Of a stretch of 64,000 bases of DNA, positions 41,443 to 50,458 are shown in pieces (position 1 is the stretch's first letter; each line of letters starts with the position of its first letter). Made by a program: the position numbers and the translations under genes. The stretch spans positions 930,001 to 994,000 of the forward strand of contig NZ_MTQL01000007.1 of the NCBI RefSeq assembly GCF_001984125.1, read 5' to 3'. The notes below the pieces were generated by a model. The model did not search any database, was not told the DNA's origin, and saw nothing but the letters and a program-made list of their open reading frames with translations. Source of the stretch: Leifsonia sp. ALI-44-B. Lineage in GTDB: Bacteria; Actinomycetota; Actinomycetes; Actinomycetales; Microbacteriaceae.

Positions 41443-42012
41443 TCAGCGCGCCGCAGCGACCTGCTCGAGGCGTGCGCGCTCGGCGCCCAGGCGGCTGAGC
41501 TGGATGATGCCCTGCGCCAGCGCGATGGCATGGCCCGACAGTGCCGTGATGCCCTCAGAACCGAGGGCTCGTCGCGTCTCGGGATCGCGCAGAAAGCGCT
41601 CCGCCACGGCACGCTCCATGCCGGCGGTGGTGCGGCGGGCGATGTCGAGAACGTCGGGGCGCGAACCGCCGAGCTCGCCGATGCTGTTGAGCATCAGACA
41701 TCCGCGTCGATCGGGATGACTGGCGCAATCATCGATGATGGCCGCATAAAGCGCCTCGAGCACACGCTCGGAGGCGCCCGGGGTGGCGTCTACGGTGTCG
41801 CGCACGAGCGCCACGCGGCCCGCGCAGTATCGCTCGAAAACGCGCTGGAAGAGGCCCCACTTATTGCCGAAGGCCGCGTAGATGCTGCCGTTGCCGACCC
41901 CGCTGAGCTCCGAGATCTCGACCACGGAGGCGCCAGCATAACCGCGTCGCCAGAAGACCTCGGTCGCCGCGTCGAGCAGCGCCGACTCGTCGAACTCCCG
42001 ACTTCTGGCCAT
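41443..42012 (-). CDS. TetR-family transcriptional regulator
   Basis: 189 residues from the ATG at 42012 (MARSREFDESALLDAA). The HTH is VFWRRGYAGASVVEISELSG followed by VGNGSIYAAFGNKWGLF, and the ligand domain contains CASHPDRRGCLMLNSIGELG, typical of AcrR-like regulators in which a Cys-Leu pair lines the pocket. It probably regulates itself and the downstream alpha/beta hydrolase. Divergent from the PucR gene. Confidence 0.93.
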   Translation of the reverse strand: MARSREFDESALLDAATEVFWRRGYAGASVVEISELSGVGNGSIYAAFGNKWGLFQRVFERYCAGRVALVRDTVDATPGASERVLEALYAAIIDDCASHPDRRGCLMLNSIGELGGSRPDVLDIARRTTAGMERAVAERFLRDPETRRALGSEGITALSGHAIALAQGIIQLSRLGAERARLEQVAAAR

Positions 42013-42173
42013 GTGAGCACCGTAGCAACCGGTGCCGCATGTCGCCAGAAAGGAGGACACGATCTCGACACCGGTCGAACCCGTTCGCCCACTGTTTACA
42101 TCCGGAACTTGATTCTGGAGTCCCTATTCCACAATGATGCAGAGAGAGCATCGCCCGACCAGAGAGGGAGTCG

Positions 42174-43334
42174 ATGAATCTGCAGGAGCTTGTCGACGAG
42201 CTGTCCCTCGCGCTCGGGCGCTCCGTCGTGATCGGCGACCGCGAATTCCGGCCCCTCGCGGCCAGCCCACAGGGCGACGACATCGACGACATCCGCACCA
42301 ACAGCCTGCTGCGGCGAGCCCTCGCGCCCGAGCCGCGCAAATACCTCGAAAGCGAGGGCGTGCTGCAGGCCACGAAGCCCGTCATCGTCTCGTTCGCGCC
42401 ATTCGGAACCCACGCGCGGCTCGTCGTGCCGATCCGCGATGACGACACCCTGCTAGCCATGATGTCGATCATCGTCGGCGGGCTGCCCGCGCTCACCGAG
42501 GCCCAGCACGCCGCCATCGACGCCTCGGTGATGCTCGCCCAGCACCTGCTCGCCGAGAACCCCCGCGCCGCCACCTCGCTGCGCGCCGCCGTCATGGGCC
42601 GCCTGATCTCAGCCGATGCCGTCGAGCGCCGCGCCGCGTTCACCGAGGCTCTGCGCAAGAACTGGCTCGAACGCGGCCGCAACACCGTCGTGCGAGCCGT
42701 CGCCGTCGATCCGGGCGTCGGCCCCATCCAGCGCGTGGCGTTCGGCCGGCATGTCGGAGCCCTCAGTGGTCCGAACATCGGCTTTCTCGGCGACCGCGAC
42801 GGCAAACTGCTCTTCGTCGGGCGGGCCACCGACAACGACGTGGCCGACCGCGTCATCCCGGCCGAAGCATCCAAGCTGGCGATCGCTATCCACTCGATCG
42901 GCTCGGCACACCACTCGCGCGACCACGACGACCTGGGTGCCGCCGCCGATCAGGCGGCGCTCGCGGCCGACCTCGCGGGCGCCATCAAACCGGGCGTCAC
43001 CCGGGCCGACATCAGCGAGCTCGGCGCCTGGACGATGCTGGCCGCCATCCAGGCCGATCGGTCGCAACTCGAAACGTTCTCGCCCGCTGCCCACGCACTC
43101 ACGGTCGGTGGCGGCGACCCACTGCAACGCGAAACCGTCGAGACCTATCTGGATGTCGGGGGTCGCGCGCGCGACGCCTGCGAACGCCTGCACATCCACC
43201 GCACCACGCTCTACTACCGCCTCGACAACATGCCCGCGCCCGTCAAGGCCGCGCTCGACGACGGCATCAGCCGCAGCTCGCTGCACCTCGCGCTCAAACT
43301 GGTGCGCTACTGGGAGGCGACGGGGCGCTTCTAG
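42174..43334 (+). CDS. PucR/CdaR-type transcriptional regulator
   Basis: 386 residues. An N-terminal sensory part with LSLALGRSVVIGDREFRPLA is followed by a GGDEF-like remnant domain, and the C-terminal PucR HTH_30 reads TVETYLDVGGRARDACERLH then IHRTTLYYRLDNM. Such regulators respond to purine, proline or sugar-acid metabolites; the target here is unknown. The stop overlaps the stop of the convergent muramidase gene by 3 bases. Confidence 0.92.
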   Translation: MNLQELVDELSLALGRSVVIGDREFRPLAASPQGDDIDDIRTNSLLRRALAPEPRKYLESEGVLQATKPVIVSFAPFGTHARLVVPIRDDDTLLAMMSIIVGGLPALTEAQHAAIDASVMLAQHLLAENPRAATSLRAAVMGRLISADAVERRAAFTEALRKNWLERGRNTVVRAVAVDPGVGPIQRVAFGRHVGALSGPNIGFLGDRDGKLLFVGRATDNDVADRVIPAEASKLAIAIHSIGSAHHSRDHDDLGAAADQAALAADLAGAIKPGVTRADISELGAWTMLAAIQADRSQLETFSPAAHALTVGGGDPLQRETVETYLDVGGRARDACERLHIHRTTLYYRLDNMPAPVKAALDDGISRSSLHLALKLVRYWEATGRF

Positions 43335-44089
43335 CGTTGGCCCGACGCGCGCAGGCTCTTCAGCTCGTCGAGCGTGCCGCGGAACACGTTGAGGTCGATG
43401 TAGTCCTCGTCGCCGTCGTAGCCGGGCAGTTTCTCGCGGTTCGAGTACTGCCACAGGTCCCAGGCGCGCCCGTCGGGCAGCGTCGGTGGCGTCACGACCG
43501 AGCGGATCCAGATCGGGTTCTCGGCGTAACCGTCGCGCAGATACGAGTCGTAGTAATCAGCCGTGGCATAGAGGATGGGCGGCGCGCCGTAATGCGCCTC
43601 GAGGTCGGCCAGCAGAGGGTCGATGATGTCTCGAACCTGTTGTTTCGTCGGCATCGTCGCGCAGTAGTCGGCGTAACACTCGACATCCACCACCACGGGC
43701 AGCGCACCGGTCTCGTTGGGCACCGTTGCGATGATGTTGTCGGCCTGCGTCGTGCCCGAGCTGTCGAAACTGAGGAAATGGTAGGCGCCGACGAGCAGAT
43801 CGGTCTGGCGCGCCTCCTGCCAGTTCTCGGCGAATTGCGAGTCCTGGCTGCCCGAGCCCTCTGTCGCCTTGATGAACGCGAAGTCGATGTCCTGGTCGGC
43901 CAGCGTGTCCCAGTCGATGTCGCCCTGATAGACGCTCACGTCAACGCCCCGCACGGCATACCCGGCGGCGAAGAAACGGTTGGGCCACAGCACGCCCGTG
44001 GCCACGAGCAGGGCACACAGGCTGGCGGCGACCACGACGGATGCCGCGGCGATCGCCCAGCGCATCCATCCCCGTCGTCGCGTCGTCAC
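43331..44089 (-). CDS. GH25-type muramidase (lysozyme), membrane-anchored or secreted
   Basis: 252 residues. A basic N-terminus and one hydrophobic segment (AIAAASVVVAASLCALLVAT) act as anchor or signal. The GH25 barrel follows: RGVDVSVYQGDIDWDTLADQ with the first conserved Asp, FAFIKATEG, GAYHFLSF, PVVVDVECY with the catalytic Asp-x-Glu pair, WQYSN, and a terminal DLNVFRG. It would cleave the MurNAc-GlcNAc glycan of peptidoglycan, for wall remodelling or against competitors. Confidence 0.92.
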   Translation of the reverse strand: MTTRRRGWMRWAIAAASVVVAASLCALLVATGVLWPNRFFAAGYAVRGVDVSVYQGDIDWDTLADQDIDFAFIKATEGSGSQDSQFAENWQEARQTDLLVGAYHFLSFDSSGTTQADNIIATVPNETGALPVVVDVECYADYCATMPTKQQVRDIIDPLLADLEAHYGAPPILYATADYYDSYLRDGYAENPIWIRSVVTPPTLPDGRAWDLWQYSNREKLPGYDGDEDYIDLNVFRGTLDELKSLRASGQR

Positions 44090-44208
44090 CCCACCAACCT
44101 AGCCGGACAGGCCGCGCCGCTGGACGCACGGGCCCGCCGTACCCCTGAGTCGCCGTACCGGTGAGCCCACGGCTGCACGAGGCCGCCGGATGCCGAGCCG
44201 CGCTCGTG

Positions 44209-45066
44209 TCAGCCGAAGATCATCGGGCGGTCTTCGTCCTCGCCGTCGAGAGCGAGGTCCACGAGCACGGGCACGTGGTCGCTGGGAGAGTCACCCTTGC
44301 GCTCGTTGCGGTGGATCGAGGCATCCGTCACGAGTTCGGCGAACGCGGGCGAACCCATGATGAAGTCGATGCGCATGCCCTCGTTGCGGGGAAAGCGCAG
44401 CTGCTTGTAGTCCCAGAACGTGAAGCCCTCTGGCACGAGCGGGCGCACGACATCGACCATGCCGATGGCCTCGAAGGCGTGGAATGCGTCGCGCTCGGGG
44501 CCCGAGATGTGCGTGCTGCCCGGGCCGAACGACGGATCGCCCATATCGCTGTCGTAGGGGGCAACGTTCCAGTCGCCCATGAGCGCGAGCGGCAGCGACT
44601 CGTCGGCCAGCCAGGCCTGCGTGTCCTCGCGCAGCGCGTTCAGCCAGCGCAGCTTGTACTCGTAGTGCGGGTCGTCGACGCCGCGGCCATTCGGAACGTA
44701 CAGGCTCCACACGCGCACGCCGTCGACCGTCGCGCCGATCGCGCGGGCCTCGAGCGGGTTGCCGTCGGGGTCGAACACGGGCGTGGTTTTCGTGGCGTTG
44801 GCCTTGCCGAAACCGGGCATGCCCGCGAACGAGGTGGCGATGTCATCCATGGGCAGGCGGCTGGCGATGGCCACGCCGTTCCACTGATTGAGGCCGTGCG
44901 TGACGACCTCGTAACCGGCCTCGGTGAAGGGGTCGTGCGGGAACTGGTCGTCGCGGCACTTGATCTCCTGCATGGCCAACACATCGACGTCTTCGCGGAC
45001 CATCCAGTCGACGACGCGGCCCACTCGGGTGCGAATGGAGTTGACGTTCCAGGTGGCGATGCGCAT
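44209..45066 (-). CDS. xth: exodeoxyribonuclease III
   Basis: 285 residues from the ATG at 45066. MRIATWNVNSIRTR with the metal-site Asn, LAMQEIKC with catalytic Glu, GDWNVAPYDSD with catalytic Asp/Asn, and SDHVPVLVDL with catalytic His define the ExoIII/AP-endonuclease family. It acts at abasic sites and 3' termini in base-excision repair. Divergent from pyrE, a pairing often seen in this group. Confidence 0.95.
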   Translation of the reverse strand: MRIATWNVNSIRTRVGRVVDWMVREDVDVLAMQEIKCRDDQFPHDPFTEAGYEVVTHGLNQWNGVAIASRLPMDDIATSFAGMPGFGKANATKTTPVFDPDGNPLEARAIGATVDGVRVWSLYVPNGRGVDDPHYEYKLRWLNALREDTQAWLADESLPLALMGDWNVAPYDSDMGDPSFGPGSTHISGPERDAFHAFEAIGMVDVVRPLVPEGFTFWDYKQLRFPRNEGMRIDFIMGSPAFAELVTDASIHRNERKGDSPSDHVPVLVDLALDGEDEDRPMIFG

Positions 45067-45133
45067 GCCGACAATGCTATCCGGGCCCGTCGTGTGGACG
45101 TTCCGGGCCCGTTCACCCGTAAACTGTCGTCTT

Positions 45134-45682
45134 GTGACGGATGCGCGCCAACAACTCATCGAATTCATCTCGGCCGAGGCAGTCTTCCACGGAGACTTCA
45201 CCCTGACGAGCGGCAAGAAGGCCACGTACTACGTCGACCTTCGCAAGGTGAGCCTCGACCACCGGGTCGCCCCGCTGATCGGCCAGGTCATGATCGACCT
45301 GATCGCCCAGGTTCCGGATGTCTTCGCCGTCGGTGGTCTGACCATGGGCGCCGACCCCGTCGCCGCTGCGATTCTGCACCAGGGTGCCGCCCGTGGCCTC
45401 ACCTACGACGCGTTCGTCGTGCGCAAAGAACCCAAGGACCACGGCCGCGGCAAGCAGGTCGAAGGCCCCGACCTCGCCGGCAAGCGCGTCATCGTTCTCG
45501 AGGACACCTCAACAACGGGCGGTTCGCCGCTGAAGGCCGCCGAGGCGCTCGAGAAGGTCGGTGCCATCGTCGTCGGCGTCGCCGTCGTCGTCGACCGCAA
45601 CACGGGTGCCCGCGAGATCATCGAAGAAGCCGGCTACCCCTACTTCGCCGCCATCGGGCTGGCAGATCTGGGCCTGGAGTAA
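45134..45682 (+). CDS. pyrE: orotate phosphoribosyltransferase
   Basis: Converts orotate and PRPP to OMP in pyrimidine synthesis. 182 residues from the GTG at 45134. There is no Shine-Dalgarno and the GTG lies close to a TAAACT box (45119-45124), so the message may be leaderless. LTSGKKATYYVDLRK is the orotate-site loop, VVRKEPKDHGRGKQVEG the catalytic loop, and VLEDTSTTGGSP (121-132) the PRPP-binding motif. The next gene begins 4 bp downstream. Confidence 0.95.
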   Translation: MTDARQQLIEFISAEAVFHGDFTLTSGKKATYYVDLRKVSLDHRVAPLIGQVMIDLIAQVPDVFAVGGLTMGADPVAAAILHQGAARGLTYDAFVVRKEPKDHGRGKQVEGPDLAGKRVIVLEDTSTTGGSPLKAAEALEKVGAIVVGVAVVVDRNTGAREIIEEAGYPYFAAIGLADLGLE

Positions 45683-45685
45683 CCC

Positions 45686-48600
45686 GTGGCCGACGAGCGA
45701 CGGCGGGGCGACGAGCCCGAACGGAACGACGGCGACGAGGCCCGTGACCGCGACGCCGTCGAGGGCGCGCCCGACACGCACCCCGACGAGCCGCCCGTCG
45801 AGACGGCGGGACTGCCGCTCGGAACCGAATGGTTGCTCGGGCAGCTCGACGATGACGATGACGACGAAGATGCTGACGACGCGGATGAGGTGAGCGACGG
45901 TTCGTCCGGCGCACCGCGCTCGGCGGGGTCTGGGTCTGGGTCTGACGTCGATGCCGATGCTCCCGCCCCGTCCGGCGTGCGTGGTTCCGTGCGCAAGGCC
46001 GAGGAACAGCTCATGTCGTGGCTGGGCGCGAGCCCCGACCGCGAGGGTGAGAAAACCCCTGAAGCTCCGGATGCCTCGGGCACCGAGGATGTCGACACGG
46101 GCCCCATGCCCGTCATGCCCGCTTTCGGCACGCCCGCCGGCGGAATCCCCGCCTCGCCCTCGACCGAGCACCTGTTCCGGGCGCCCGCGAACCCGGCCGA
46201 TCGTAACGAGACCCCCGAACTGTCGCCGTGGTGGCGTGCCCGACCGGGTGCGCAGCCCGACGCCGACGCGTCGGAGCAGGGTTCGAGCGACGGCGCCACG
46301 GATGCCTATCCCAGCGAGGAAGGATCGTCCCGGTCGAGCACCGCGACGTATGCCGGAGCGCTCGGGCTCGACGGGCTGCGCGGATCGCGCGGGGCGGCGG
46401 ACGACGCGACCGCTGGTGACGAGAGCGCTGGCGACGCCCCGACCACTCGGCGCGAGTTGCGCACGGAACGGATGCCCGTTGTCGCCGATGAGTCGAGCGC
46501 CGACGACGAATTGCCGGCCGACGAACTGGATGACACCGATCTGATCGACGTGCCGGCCGCCGACGACGAGTATCACGCGCCGCGGCGTGCGACATTCACG
46601 CCGCCGCCCAGTGAAGCGGCAGTGCCCGAATGGGCTCGCGCCGATGGTGACGACAACTCCAACGCTGACGACTCCGCTACCGACGGCTCCGCCGCCGACG
46701 ACTCCGCCGCCGTCGACACCGACACTGACACCGGCATCGAGGTTGGGGTCGACGACGACGATGAGAATGCCGACGCCGAGGGTGAAGACGCGCCGGTGGT
46801 TGCACCGCGATCCTCGCTGCGGCATCCGCAGGCCCTCAGTTTTACGCCCGAGGAGTTGGCCGCTGTGCGCGGTGAACGCCCCTACGAGGCTGCTTCCGCC
46901 GATGCCTCGTCCGCTGCGGACGAGCGGGCGGACGTCGACGAAAAGTCGTCGAACGAGAACTCCGCTCCGGAAAGCGACGATGCGGGCGAGCCCGACGCGG
47001 ACGGTCGCGTCGGCGGTCACGCGCAAGATTTCTTGACCGAAGACCTCGGCGAGGTCCCCTTCTCGTGGGAGCTCAGCCGCAACGACGAGCTCGATCCGCG
47101 GGTGCATGCGCGCCGCGAGGCCGCTCGCGTGGCCGAAGAAGAGCGCGTCGCCGAGGCCGAGCGGGTCGACGCGGAAGCCGAACGCGCCGCAGAAGCTGAA
47201 CGAGCGGCAGAAGCCGAGCGCGCCGCAGAAGCCGAACGCGTCGCAGAGGTCGAACGAGCGGCAGAAGCCGAGCGCGCAGCCGAAGCCGAGCGCACAGCCG
47301 AAGCCGAGCGCACAGCCGAAGCCGACCGGGCCGCCGAGGCTGCCCGCGTCGCCGAGGAGAAGCGTGCCGCCGAGGTCGAGCGGCAGGCCGAACTGCGGCG
47401 CGCTGCCGACGCCGAGACGGCTCGAGCGGCCGCCGCCGAACACGAGGCAGCCCTGGAGCGACAGCTTGCCGCCATGCGGGAGCGCGAAGCTGCGAGTGGT
47501 GCTGCGTCGGCAGCCGGTGCGGCCGGAGTTGCCGCCGCCGCAGCTGCAGCGGCGGCCCGATCGAGCGACGAGTCGCGCTCGGCATCCGTCGACGCCCCCA
47601 CGGAAGCGATGGACTTCTCGGAGCTGCAATTCGCGTCGCGCAACGACGACCGCGAACCGGCCTCCAACTCGAATGACACTCAGGTTCCGAGCGACGGCGA
47701 CGCGAACACGGGCACCGACACCGACTCGTGGTCGCTCTTCGGCGATGACGAGTCGGATGCCCGAGAGGGCGACGAGACGGATGCGGACGGGCGCACTCGC
47801 GCCGAGGCATCCGACCGACGCGCCGACGGCGACGATGCGACTGTGGTCCTGCCCGTGGCCGACTCGGAAGCCCCCTTCGGCGGCGACGTCAATCAGCCCG
47901 GTCAACCGGACAACGCGCCGACTCAGCTTCTCGGCACTGCCGGAGCGGCCACCGCGGCGGACCGTGCCCGTGAATCGACGGGCCCCGCGCGGGACGCTTC
48001 GGCCAGTGCCGGCGGCGTGTCCGCTAGTCGCGCCGCATCCCGTGCTGCGGACGATGGCACAGCAGCGGCAAGCTTGACCGGCCCGAAGGCCGCGACGGAT
48101 GGTGCAAGCGGTTCAGGCGCTGGTGTCGGCGGCCCGCGCCCGCCCGCAGCTGGCGCAGCCGCAACGAAACTTCCGCGCCCCCTGATTTTGGTCGCTGGGG
48201 CTCTCGTCCTCGTGCTGATCCTCGTCGGATTATTCTTCCTGGGCACGCGCATCCCCGGGCTGGTGGCCGGGCCCGCCACCGTGCCGACCGCGACGCCGAC
48301 CGCGAGCCCCGCGGCATCCGAGACGCCGACGGCCACGGCCGAACCCGCGCCCGAGCCGACGCCCGAGACGCCCGCGGCCCCCGCCGCCGGACCGCTCGCG
48401 CCGGGCACCTACGACTGGAAGCTGCTGGCCGGCGGCGAATGCCTCGAGCCCTACACGAACCCGTGGGCCGAAGAATTCACCGTGGTCGACTGCGCCACCC
48501 CGCACGCCGCCCAAATGGTGAAGAAAGCTGCCGTGTCGGAAGACCCGGCGGCAGCCTTCCCCGGCGAAGCGGCCATCGCGGGCCAGATCTCGTTGCTGTG

Positions 48601-48772
48601 CAGCGCGCCCGGCGTGCTCAATTTGGCCGCGGCAGGCGCCCTGAATGACGTGCAGGTGCAGGGCAGCTACCCGGTCACGGCCGAGCAGTGGGCCGCGGGC
48701 GAGCGCAGCTACTACTGCTTCGTCAGTCGGTCGAGCGCTCAGCCGATCACGGGCTCGCTCGCCGGAAGCTGA
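45686..48772 (+). CDS. long acidic single-pass membrane protein with septum-formation-like C-terminal domain
   Basis: 1028 residues from a GTG 4 bp after pyrE. Residues 1-about 470 are extremely Asp/Glu/Ala/Ser-rich and look disordered. About 470-590 is a charged helix built of six-residue AEAERA units. Another acidic disordered part follows, then one membrane helix (about 831-855, LILVAGALVLVLILVGLFFLG), a Pro/Thr/Ala linker, and an external domain of about 125 residues. That domain, with GECLEPYTNPWAEEFTVVDC and later Cys residues, resembles the septum-formation domain of actinobacteria. Probably co-transcribed with pyrE. An envelope or division role is inferred. Confidence 0.82.
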   Translation: MADERRRGDEPERNDGDEARDRDAVEGAPDTHPDEPPVETAGLPLGTEWLLGQLDDDDDDEDADDADEVSDGSSGAPRSAGSGSGSDVDADAPAPSGVRGSVRKAEEQLMSWLGASPDREGEKTPEAPDASGTEDVDTGPMPVMPAFGTPAGGIPASPSTEHLFRAPANPADRNETPELSPWWRARPGAQPDADASEQGSSDGATDAYPSEEGSSRSSTATYAGALGLDGLRGSRGAADDATAGDESAGDAPTTRRELRTERMPVVADESSADDELPADELDDTDLIDVPAADDEYHAPRRATFTPPPSEAAVPEWARADGDDNSNADDSATDGSAADDSAAVDTDTDTGIEVGVDDDDENADAEGEDAPVVAPRSSLRHPQALSFTPEELAAVRGERPYEAASADASSAADERADVDEKSSNENSAPESDDAGEPDADGRVGGHAQDFLTEDLGEVPFSWELSRNDELDPRVHARREAARVAEEERVAEAERVDAEAERAAEAERAAEAERAAEAERVAEVERAAEAERAAEAERTAEAERTAEADRAAEAARVAEEKRAAEVERQAELRRAADAETARAAAAEHEAALERQLAAMREREAASGAASAAGAAGVAAAAAAAAARSSDESRSASVDAPTEAMDFSELQFASRNDDREPASNSNDTQVPSDGDANTGTDTDSWSLFGDDESDAREGDETDADGRTRAEASDRRADGDDATVVLPVADSEAPFGGDVNQPGQPDNAPTQLLGTAGAATAADRARESTGPARDASASAGGVSASRAASRAADDGTAAASLTGPKAATDGASGSGAGVGGPRPPAAGAAATKLPRPLILVAGALVLVLILVGLFFLGTRIPGLVAGPATVPTATPTASPAASETPTATAEPAPEPTPETPAAPAAGPLAPGTYDWKLLAGGECLEPYTNPWAEEFTVVDCATPHAAQMVKKAAVSEDPAAAFPGEAAIAGQISLLCSAPGVLNLAAAGALNDVQVQGSYPVTAEQWAAGERSYYCFVSRSSAQPITGSLAGS
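47160..47340 (+). repeat. 18-bp coding repeats (AEAERA hexads)
   Basis: About ten imperfect copies of an 18-bp unit encoding Ala-Glu-Ala-Glu-Arg-Ala lie in frame inside the long acidic protein. The period of six rather than seven indicates a single charged helix more than a classical coiled coil. Such arrays commonly vary in copy number between strains. Confidence 0.8.
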
Positions 48773-48783
48773 TCACCACAGGG

Positions 48784-49413
48784 TCAGTGGCCGAGCGCCA
48801 TCCGGATGCCGAGCGCGAGCATGACGACCGCGATGAGTGCGTCGAGGACGCGCCAGGACGACGGCTTGGCGAAGAACGGCCGCAACAGTCGCGCGCCGAA
48901 ACCGAGCAGAGTGAACCACGTGAAGCTCGCGAGCACGGCGCCCGCCGCCCACCACCAGCGCTCGGCCTCGCCCTGCTGATTCGCCACCGATCCGAGCAGC
49001 AGCACGGTGTCGAGGTAGACGTGCGGGTTGAGCCACGTGAGCGCGAGCGCCGTGAATACCGCGGCGCGCAACGAGATGCGCGGTGACGCCGCGCCGGGCT
49101 CGAGGGCCTTGGGCTTGAACGCACGCCAGGCGGCGAAGAGTCCGTAGGTGATGAGGAACACCGATCCCAGCACCCGGATGATGACGAGGGCCACGGGGGC
49201 CGCTTCGATGACCGCGCCGATGCCGAGCACACCCACGACGATGAGCACGGCATCCGAGATCGCGCAGATGGCGACGACCGCGGCGACGAGACCGTTTCGA
49301 CCCGTGAGGCCGAGCTTCAGGAGGAAGGCGTTCTGCGCGCCGATCGCGACGATGAGCGCGAGGCCCGTGCCGAAGCCGAGCAGCGCGGGCAGGAGAGTGG
49401 TGGAAAGGGTCAC
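48784..49413 (-). CDS. lysE: LysE/ArgO-type basic amino acid exporter
   Basis: 209 residues, five or six helices. GFGTGLALIVAIGAQNAFLL is the hallmark N-terminal helix of LysE/ArgO exporters, and LALTWLNPHVYLDTVLLLGS is the second conserved segment. Exports lysine/arginine with cation coupling. It is divergent, across 68 bp, from a LysG/ArgP regulator, the classical lysE-lysG arrangement of Corynebacterium. Confidence 0.94.
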   Translation of the reverse strand: MTLSTTLLPALLGFGTGLALIVAIGAQNAFLLKLGLTGRNGLVAAVVAICAISDAVLIVVGVLGIGAVIEAAPVALVIIRVLGSVFLITYGLFAAWRAFKPKALEPGAASPRISLRAAVFTALALTWLNPHVYLDTVLLLGSVANQQGEAERWWWAAGAVLASFTWFTLLGFGARLLRPFFAKPSSWRVLDALIAVVMLALGIRMALGH

Positions 49414-49481
49414 ATCGCTACGGTACGGTCGACGGGCGGTGCAGTACAGCTAAAGATTCTTGATCGCCGTAAGCTGCGCTT

Positions 49482-50381
49482 ATGATCGCATTCACGCCGG
49501 AACAGCTCAGCACGCTGAGCACGATCCTCGACGAGGGCACATTCGAGGGAGCCGCGCGGCGCCTGCACGTGACGGCGTCGGCGGTCTCGCAGCGCATCAA
49601 GGCCATGGAGCTCGTGGCGGGCCAGATCCTGGTCGAGCGGTCGAACCCCGTTCGGCTGACGGCCGCGGGCGACGTCGTGCTGCGCTACGCCCGGCAGGTC
49701 GAGCTCCTGCAGCAGGACACGGCGCGCGAACTCGGGCGGGCGGCATCCGATGGCGGCGCCGTCACCCTGCCCGTCGCGGTCAACGCCGACAGCCTGGCCA
49801 CGTGGTTTCTCGAGGCGGCGGCCCGATTGCACGACGAGACCGGGGTCGCGGCCGTGTTCGACATCCATCGTGACGATCAAGACCACACGGCCGAGCTGCT
49901 GCGCTCGGGGGCCGTCATGGCGGCGGTGACCTCGGCCTCGCAGGCGGTGCAGGGATGCTCGGTCACATCGCTCGGCCGCATGCGATATCGCGCGGTTTGC
50001 AGCCCGTCGTTCGCGCGGCGGTATCTCGACGAACACGCCTCGGTCGAATCGCTCGGGTCGGCGCCCGTCGTCAACTTCGACCGCAAAGACCAGATCCAGC
50101 GCCAGTTCTACCGCGAGTACACGGGCCGGTCGCTGCGTTCGCCGCGACACTATGTGCCCACGTCGGCCGACTATGCGCGTGCGGTCGTCTTCGGGATGGG
50201 CTGGGGGATGCTGCCCGAACAGCAGTCCGCCGCCGAGATCGACCAGGGGGTGCTGCTCGACCTGGCGCCCGAGCATCCGATCGACATCGCCTTGTATTGG
50301 CAGCGGTGGAACCTGGCCTCCCCGACGCTCGACGCCGTCTCGAGCGTCGTCGAGAGAGTGGCGCGCGAGCAATTGCGCTGA
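49482..50381 (+). CDS. lysG: LysR-type regulator of basic amino acid export (LysG/ArgP-like)
   Basis: 299 residues. The N-terminal winged HTH (FTPEQLSTLSTILDEGTFEG, AARRLHVTASAVSQRIKAME) is that of the ArgP/LysG group, and the effector domain contains RYRAVCSPSFARRY and GWGMLPEQQSAAEI. It should activate lysE when intracellular lysine or arginine is high. The shared 68-bp intergenic region must hold both promoters and the binding site. Confidence 0.93.
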   Translation: MIAFTPEQLSTLSTILDEGTFEGAARRLHVTASAVSQRIKAMELVAGQILVERSNPVRLTAAGDVVLRYARQVELLQQDTARELGRAASDGGAVTLPVAVNADSLATWFLEAAARLHDETGVAAVFDIHRDDQDHTAELLRSGAVMAAVTSASQAVQGCSVTSLGRMRYRAVCSPSFARRYLDEHASVESLGSAPVVNFDRKDQIQRQFYREYTGRSLRSPRHYVPTSADYARAVVFGMGWGMLPEQQSAAEIDQGVLLDLAPEHPIDIALYWQRWNLASPTLDAVSSVVERVAREQLR

Positions 50382-50418
50382 CCCCCGCCGGGTGTTCGCT
50401 GACCCCGGCCGGGTGTTC
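50377..50418. repeat. 21-bp tandem duplication at the end of lysG
   Basis: GCTGACCCC(C/G)GCCGGGTGTTC occurs twice in direct tandem (50377-50397 and 50398-50418) with one mismatch; the first copy includes the lysG stop codon. Confidence 0.8.
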
Positions 50419-50458
50419 TAGGTGAGAGCCTGGCCCTGGGTGCGAGCGCGAACCTGAG

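Noticed and set aside
45686-48772. Calling the long acidic protein FtsK-, SMC- or RNase E-like because of its charged repeats
   Set aside because: It has no P-loop, nuclease or motor motif; similarity is only in composition. The C-terminal domain is a better guide.
15195-48772. Very long open frames antisense to the alpha-galactosidase, acs, ssu, pyrE-linked and sugar-operon genes
   Set aside because: Expected in GC-rich DNA; translations are Arg/Pro/Gly/His-rich with no domains, and the opposite strand holds an unmistakable gene.
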